DNA of 64,000 nucleotides from Oscillospiraceae bacterium. GTDB lineage: Bacteria > Bacillota > Clostridia > Oscillospirales > Oscillospiraceae. A program made the position numbers and the translations under genes. The notes under the pieces were generated by a model. That model searched no databases and had not been told where the DNA came from. It saw nothing but the letters and a program-made list of their open reading frames with translations. The DNA lies in the NCBI GenBank assembly GCA_902795045.1, contig CADBJU010000002.1, positions 47,141-111,140 on the forward strand, written 5' to 3'. Of the stretch, positions 59,928 through 64,000 are shown one piece after another; position 1 is the first letter of the stretch; every line of letters begins with the position of its first letter.

Positions 59928-60708
59928 GATCAAAGACCTGCATGTGACCTTCAAGTCCACCGGCAAGGAGGCCGTGCGCGGCATCGACCTCTCCATCGCG
60001 CCGGGCGAGCGCCTGGGCCTTGTGGGCGAATCCGGCTCCGGAAAAACCGTGACCGCCATGGCTCTCACGGGGCTTATCGAGCGCAGCAATGTGGACATGA
60101 GCGGGCAGGTGCTATTTGAAGGCTGCGACCTGGTGCGCTGCTCGAGAAAGGAGCTGCGCTCCATCCACGGGCGCGACATCGGCGTCGTGTTCCAGGAGCC
60201 TATGCGAAGCCTCAACCCCCTCATGCGCATCGGCGAGCAGATCGAGGAGCCGCTGAAGATCCACACGGACAAGACCCCGGCAGAGCGCCGCGCAATGGCG
60301 CTGGAGGTCATGGAGCAGGTCGGTCTGCCGGACCCGGAGGCCACCTGGCGAAAATACCCGCACCAGCTCTCCGGCGGCCAGCGGCAGCGCACGATCATCG
60401 CCTCGGCCATGATCATCCGCCCAAGACTTCTGGTCTGCGACGAGCCTACCACCGCCCTCGATGTGACGGTACAGCAGCAGATTTTGACGCTTCTGCGCAG
60501 TCTGAGCGTGGAATACGGCGTGGGTATCCTGCTCATCAGCCACGACATGAATGTGGTGCGCAGGCTGTGTGAGGACGTAGCCGTCATGTATAAAGGAAAA
60601 ATCGTTGAACGCGGCCTCACGGAGGAAATTTTCCGCAACCCGCAGGACGAATACACAAAGCGGCTCATTGCCGCCATCCCCACGAGGAAACGCCATGGAT
60701 CAGATTAA
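59920..60708 (+). CDS. ABC transporter ATPase (DppD/NikD type)
   Basis: A 262-aa nucleotide-binding subunit. Walker A is in [18 protein letters not shown], the Q-loop in [14 protein letters not shown], the signature in [17 protein letters not shown] and Walker B in [20 protein letters not shown] 59920 lies 8 nt after GGGAGG; GTG 59911 is too close to that site. It lacks part of the Cys-rich C-terminal domain of long Dpp/Opp ATPases. It overlaps both neighbours, so translation is coupled. Confidence 0.9.
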   Translation: MLEIKDLHVTFKSTGKEAVRGIDLSIAPGERLGLVGESGSGKTVTAMALTGLIERSNVDMSGQVLFEGCDLVRCSRKELRSIHGRDIGVVFQEPMRSLNPLMRIGEQIEEPLKIHTDKTPAERRAMALEVMEQVGLPDPEATWRKYPHQLSGGQRQRTIIASAMIIRPRLLVCDEPTTALDVTVQQQILTLLRSLSVEYGVGILLISHDMNVVRRLCEDVAVMYKGKIVERGLTEEIFRNPQDEYTKRLIAAIPTRKRHGSD

Positions 60709-61441
60709 AAATGTGCTCGAGGTCGAAAAGCTCTCCGTCGTCTATCAGGACAGGAGCCTCTTTGGCAAAAGGACGAGCTTTCAGGCCCTCACGGACGTGA
60801 GTTTTGAGGTCCGGCGCGGCGAGATCCTGGGCCTCGTGGGTGAATCCGGCTGCGGCAAATCCACGCTCTCCAAGGCCATCCTCGGCATGCTGGACACGGC
60901 GGAGGTCAGCGGCGAGATCCGCCACTTCACCCCCCGCCCCCAGATGGTCTTTCAGGACCCCTTCGGGAGCCTCAACCCCAGCAAGACCGTGGGCTGGATA
61001 TTGGAAGAGCCGCTGCGTGTCTACGGCAAATACGACGCCCCTGAGCGCAAGCGCTGCGTGCTCGATATGCTCGAGCGTGTGGGCCTGGAGCGCAGCTACG
61101 CCAAAAGCAGGCCCGGCGAGCTCTCCGGCGGACAGCGTCAGCGTGTCTCCATCGCGGCCGCCCTGATTCGCCGCCCGCGCTTCATTATCGCCGACGAGCC
61201 GGTCTCCGCCCTTGACGTGACCATCCAGGCGCAGATCCTCGATCTGCTGTGGGATCTGCACCGTGAATTGAACCTGAGCTACCTGTTCATCAGCCACGAC
61301 CTCAATGTGGTCTACTCCATCTGCGACCGGGTCATGGTGATGGACAAGGGGCGCATCATCGAGCAGGGCCCGATCGAAGAGGTCTACGACCACCCGCGGG
61401 AGGAGTATACCCGCAAGCTGCTTAACGCGGTACAATTTTAA
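60695..61441 (+). CDS. ABC transporter ATPase (DppF/NikE type)
   Basis: A 248-aa second nucleotide-binding subunit. Walker A is in [19 protein letters not shown], the Q-loop in [18 protein letters not shown], the signature in [17 protein letters not shown] and Walker B in [21 protein letters not shown] 60695 has CGAGGAAA upstream and lies inside the end of the preceding gene. A strong terminator closes the five-gene importer operon. Confidence 0.92.
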   Translation: MDQIKNVLEVEKLSVVYQDRSLFGKRTSFQALTDVSFEVRRGEILGLVGESGCGKSTLSKAILGMLDTAEVSGEIRHFTPRPQMVFQDPFGSLNPSKTVGWILEEPLRVYGKYDAPERKRCVLDMLERVGLERSYAKSRPGELSGGQRQRVSIAAALIRRPRFIIADEPVSALDVTIQAQILDLLWDLHRELNLSYLFISHDLNVVYSICDRVMVMDKGRIIEQGPIEEVYDHPREEYTRKLLNAVQF

Positions 61442-61449
61442 TGATGAGC

Positions 61450-61477
61450 GCGATGTCAAATCGACATCGCGTTTTTC
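61450..61477 (+). terminator. Terminator of the ABC importer operon
   Basis: GCGATGTC (61450-61457) pairs with GACATCGC (61463-61470), followed by GTTTTTC. Confidence 0.8.
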
Positions 61478-61481
61478 ATAC

Positions 61482-61510
61482 TTGTATTGTCAGTAAAAAC
61501 TCTGTATAAT
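61482..61510 (+). promoter_or_regulatory. Promoter of the moaA operon
   Basis: TTGTAT (61482-61487), a 17-bp spacer and TATAAT (61505-61510), about 35 nt before moaA. No Moco riboswitch fits in the short leader. Confidence 0.65.
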
Positions 61511-61545
61511 GCAGATGAACCATTCCGCTGACGGAGGGATAAGCC

Positions 61546-62499
61546 GTGCTTGACAGTTTTGGACGCGACATCACCTATATGCGTGTTTCGGTGACAGAGC
61601 TGTGCAACTTACGCTGCCGCTACTGTATGCCGGCTGACGGTGTATGTAAAAAGCGCCATGAGGAAATGCTCACCGAGGATGAGACGATCACCGCCATCAG
61701 AGCGGCAGCCTCCCTCGGCATCACAAAGCTGCGCATTACCGGCGGGGAGCCGCTGGTCAAAAAGAACATCCTCTCGATCTGTGAGCGCGCCGCCCGGGTG
61801 CCCGGCATCCGGGAAATCTGCATCACCACCAACGGCACCCTCCTCCCCTCTCTGGCCCATCCCCTGCGGGAGGCGGGTGTCAGCCGTGTGAACATCAGTC
61901 TCGACACGCTGGATGCGGACAAGTTTCGCTACATCAGCCGCTGCGGTGAACTGACTCAAGCTGTCGACGGCATACGCGCGGCGCTCGAGGCGGGCTTTGA
62001 TAAGATCAAGCTCAATACCGTGCTCATCGGCGGCTTTAACGACGAGGAAATCCCCGCTCTTGCGGAGCTCACCCGGCGCTATCCGCTGGACGTGCGCTTT
62101 ATCGAGCTCATGCCCATGTACGACAGCGGCGACTTCGGACCGGAGGCCTTCATCCCGTATACTGTTGTACTCGATAAACTCCCCGAGCTTGTCCCCGTTG
62201 ACCCCGACGGCGGTGTCGCAAAGCTCTATCGCCTGCCCGGCGCGTTGGGCAGCATCGGTCTTATCAGCCCCGTGAGCGCCCATTTCTGCGCCGCCTGCAA
62301 CCGCATCCGCCTGACTGCCGACGGCAGACTCAAGCCCTGCCTGCACTCCGGCGACGAGTACTCCCTCAAGGGACTTGACTACGACGGGATGGTCGCCGAA
62401 TTGCGGCGCGCTATCGTATGTAAACCATCCTGGCACGGTGTCCTGAATGCGGAAAACCGGAGCCGTGCCGGACGCAACATGAACCAGATCGGAGGCTGA
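61546..62499 (+). CDS. moaA: GTP 3',8-cyclase (MoaA)
   Basis: A 317-aa radical SAM enzyme that starts molybdenum cofactor synthesis from GTP. The SAM cluster motif is CNLRCRYCMPADG (residues 20-32), the GGEPL motif is in LRITGGEPLVKKN, and the second cluster is at CAACNRIRLTADGRLKPCL near 249-267. The usual double-Gly C-terminal tail is recognisable as the final IGG. GTG 61546 has GGAGGG upstream. moaC follows 2 nt after its stop. Confidence 0.95.
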   Translation: MLDSFGRDITYMRVSVTELCNLRCRYCMPADGVCKKRHEEMLTEDETITAIRAAASLGITKLRITGGEPLVKKNILSICERAARVPGIREICITTNGTLLPSLAHPLREAGVSRVNISLDTLDADKFRYISRCGELTQAVDGIRAALEAGFDKIKLNTVLIGGFNDEEIPALAELTRRYPLDVRFIELMPMYDSGDFGPEAFIPYTVVLDKLPELVPVDPDGGVAKLYRLPGALGSIGLISPVSAHFCAACNRIRLTADGRLKPCLHSGDEYSLKGLDYDGMVAELRRAIVCKPSWHGVLNAENRSRAGRNMNQIGG

Positions 62500-62501
62500 A
62501 C

Positions 62502-62987
62502 ATGCCGGATTTTACCCATTTTAACGAACAAGGCAGGGCAAAGATGGTGGATGTGGGAGAAAAGCCCGTCTCCGTTCGCACCGCTGTCGCTGCCGGGCGG
62601 GTACTTGTAAACCGCGAGACCTTTGCCCTCATCCGAAGCGGCGGCATGAAAAAAGGCGATGTGCTGACCGTAGCGCAGATCGCCGGGGTCATGGGGGCCA
62701 AGCGTACCCCGGATCTCATCCCCATGTGTCATCCGATCCTGATCGACGGCATCAACCTGGAGCTTTACCTGGACGAGGCGCGCTGCTCCGTCGAGATCGA
62801 GGCCACGGTCTCCTGTGCCGGACGTACCGGTGTGGAGATGGAGGCGCTGACCGCCGTGAGCACCGCGGCGCTCACCGTATACGATATGTGCAAGGCCGTG
62901 CAGAAGGACATGGTCATATCCGATATCCGCCTGCTTAACAAGACAGGCGGCGTGCACGGAGATTATGAAAGGAAGTCTGAGCAATGA
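62502..62987 (+). CDS. moaC: Cyclic pyranopterin monophosphate synthase (MoaC)
   Basis: A 161-aa second enzyme of Moco synthesis; it converts the MoaA product to cyclic pyranopterin monophosphate. Conserved pieces are MVDVGEKPVSVRTAVAAGRV, AKRTPDLIPMCHPILIDGI and VSCAGRTGVEMEALTAVSTA, with the catalytic Lys in YDMCKAVQKDM. GGAGG inside the end of moaA serves its ATG. It overlaps the next gene by ATGA. Confidence 0.96.
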   Translation: MPDFTHFNEQGRAKMVDVGEKPVSVRTAVAAGRVLVNRETFALIRSGGMKKGDVLTVAQIAGVMGAKRTPDLIPMCHPILIDGINLELYLDEARCSVEIEATVSCAGRTGVEMEALTAVSTAALTVYDMCKAVQKDMVISDIRLLNKTGGVHGDYERKSEQ

Positions 62988-63880
62988 GCTATACAGCAGC
63001 TGTCATCACCGTCAGTGACAAGGGCTATCGCGGCGAGCGCACGGACACGAGCGGCCCCGCCCTCTGCGCCATGCTGAAAGCGCAGGGGCTTGAGGTTTGC
63101 TATACCGCCATCGTACCGGACGAAGCCGATATGATCAAGGCAGAGCTTATCAAATGCGCCGATGAGCTGAAGGTATCTCTGGTGCTCACCACCGGCGGCA
63201 CCGGCTTTTCTCCCCGCGACATCACACCGGAGGCGACCATGGAGATCGTGGAGCGCGCGACCCCCGGCATCCCCGAGGCTATGCGCGCCGAGAGCATGAA
63301 GATCACACCCCGTGGCTGCCTCTCCCGAAGCGTAGCCGGGATACGCGGCAGAACACTGATTATCAATCTCCCGGGCAGCGAGAAGGCGGCAAAGGAAAAC
63401 CTGAACGCCGTTCTGTCCGCCGTGGCGCATGGGCTGGATATGCTGGCGTCCTCAGGCTCAGCCGACTGTGCGCAGACGGCAGCGGACGGAAAGAAGCCTG
63501 TCCCCTCTCCGGATGCCTGGCTCAAGGAGGCAAAGCGCGACCCCTCTGCCAGAGGCTGCGGCATGTACCTGTTCCACAACGGCGTCGTGCGTGAGACGGC
63601 CAGGGCGCAGGTACGCGAAGGTGTGACTGATGCGCTTCCGGTCAAGGGAATGCGCTTTTCCTATGACGCCGAAAAGGTAGAGGCGGCAAAGCGGGCGGCG
63701 CTCTCCATGCCCGGCATCGGCTATGTCCGCGTCTGGCTCAACGAAGGCGAGCTCAAGCTTGGGGACGACATTATGCTGGTTTTGGTGGGCGGCGATATCC
63801 GCCCCCATGTGGTCGACGCGCTCCAGGCGCTGGTCGGCGAGCTCAAGCAGCACTGCGTTACCGAAACGGAAGTCTACTAA
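62984..63880 (+). CDS. MogA/MoaB-type domain fused to a MoaE-like domain
   Basis: 298 aa. Residues 1 to about 160 are a MogA/MoaB molybdopterin adenylyltransferase domain: AVITVSDKGYRGERTDTSGP, LTTGGTGFSPRDITPEAT and GRTLIINLPGSEKAAKEN. Residues about 173-298 follow the pattern of the large subunit of molybdopterin synthase: GCGMYLFHNGVVRE, MRFSYDAEKVEAAKRAAL and ELKLGDDIMLVLVGGDIRPH, ending VGELKQHCVTETEVY. One of the two conserved C-terminal lysines of MoaE seems present (ELK) and the other absent. No moaD is seen nearby. It overlaps moaC by 4 nt. Confidence 0.75.
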   Translation: MSYTAAVITVSDKGYRGERTDTSGPALCAMLKAQGLEVCYTAIVPDEADMIKAELIKCADELKVSLVLTTGGTGFSPRDITPEATMEIVERATPGIPEAMRAESMKITPRGCLSRSVAGIRGRTLIINLPGSEKAAKENLNAVLSAVAHGLDMLASSGSADCAQTAADGKKPVPSPDAWLKEAKRDPSARGCGMYLFHNGVVRETARAQVREGVTDALPVKGMRFSYDAEKVEAAKRAALSMPGIGYVRVWLNEGELKLGDDIMLVLVGGDIRPHVVDALQALVGELKQHCVTETEVY

Positions 63881-63929
63881 AAGGTAGGGGCTGTGAAAAA
63901 GGTCCCCTTCATCAAGAACACAGTAATAT

Positions 63930-64000
63930 CAACACCGTAGGGGCCGACGCGGCCCAGGCCGGCCTCTCTTGCCCCTTTGGGGCAATTCACCTTCCCCCCG
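63930..64000. repeat. Likely dispersed repeat, cut by the window end
   Basis: ACCGTAGGGGCCGACGCGGC is followed by CCAGGCCGGCC and a TTGCCCC-TTT-GGGGCAA hairpin. GTAGGGG recalls the ends of the element at 19703. I see no gene in 63881-64000. Confidence 0.4.

Noticed and set aside
56624-61441. Assigning the importer as a nickel transporter (nikABCDE)
   Set aside because: Family 5 binding proteins and these permeases and ATPases are shared by peptide, nickel and opine systems. No diagnostic ligand residue or nickel-responsive site was seen.
1-64000. CRISPR array or tandem spacer-repeat structure
   Set aside because: No run of regularly spaced direct repeats was seen, and there are no cas-like genes.

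Overview
This is chromosomal DNA from a GC-rich, endospore-forming member of the Clostridia, most likely an Oscillospiraceae/Ruminococcaceae-type gut anaerobe. This rests on spoIVA behind a sigma-E-like promoter, a sigma-H-type factor, a CwlD-like amidase, Firmicutes housekeeping blocks (uvrB-polA-rimI-tsaD, queA-tgt-yajC, ruvCAB, Mini-RNase III and RqcH), a flavodiiron protein, an oxygen-sensitive glycyl radical enzyme, strong AGGAGG ribosome sites and frequent GTG/TTG starts. There is no rRNA, CRISPR array or intact prophage. One tRNA gene, tRNA-Thr(CGT), is present.

Layout. 1-9.9 kb: a partial phosphoribosyltransferase-like gene, a DHH phosphoesterase, a flavodiiron protein, uppP-ftsK/spoIIIE, mrnC-rqcH, a PAP2 phosphatase and a secreted Ig-like protein. 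10-17 kb: uvrB-polA-rimI-tsaD and radC, with tsaD bracketed by an inverted pair of about 144-bp repeats. 17-24 kb: a gene-free AT-rich stretch with DnaA-box-like sequences, tRNA-Thr, an AlkZ-like protein, an M29 aminopeptidase, and a leftward block of YczE-like protein, YjjW activase, YjjI glycyl radical enzyme and DUF554. 24-30 kb is accessory and eroded: flavodoxin and DUF4405-type remnants, a Y-family polymerase with an XRE regulator, folD, a secreted protein, a methyltransferase and a shortened second methyltransferase. 30-34 kb: a MoxR-DUF58-transglutaminase operon. 34-36 kb: a Crp/Fnr regulator divergent from an iron-sulfur protein across a shared palindrome, followed by a gene fragment. 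36-46 kb: rlmD, a lipoprotein, dapA, queA-tgt-yajC, a Xer-type recombinase, ruvCAB and sigH. 46-53 kb: a zinc-ribbon protein, DUF1858, trmK-nif3, spoIVA, a CwlD-like amidase and radA-DUF6873. 53-55 kb: a lower-GC island with a tyrosine recombinase and an HNH/NUMOD homing-type endonuclease. 55-64 kb: coaBC, a five-gene peptide/nickel-type ABC importer, and moaA-moaC-mogA/moaE-like.

Most genes are core DNA repair and recombination, RNA modification, translation quality control, envelope, sporulation and cofactor functions in short operons. Many have a near-consensus sigma-A promoter with a 17-bp spacer and an intrinsic terminator. The less explained material is intergenic: several repeat families, decayed genes at repeat or gene junctions, and operator-like palindromes at the XRE/polymerase, Crp/Fnr/ferredoxin and HNH promoters. 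I found no convincing new multi-gene defence or biosynthetic system. The best leads are the Crp/Fnr-ferredoxin switch, the XRE-controlled translesion polymerase, the HNH/recombinase island with its hairpin leader, the orphan YjjI/YjjW enzyme, and the mogA/moaE-like fusion.
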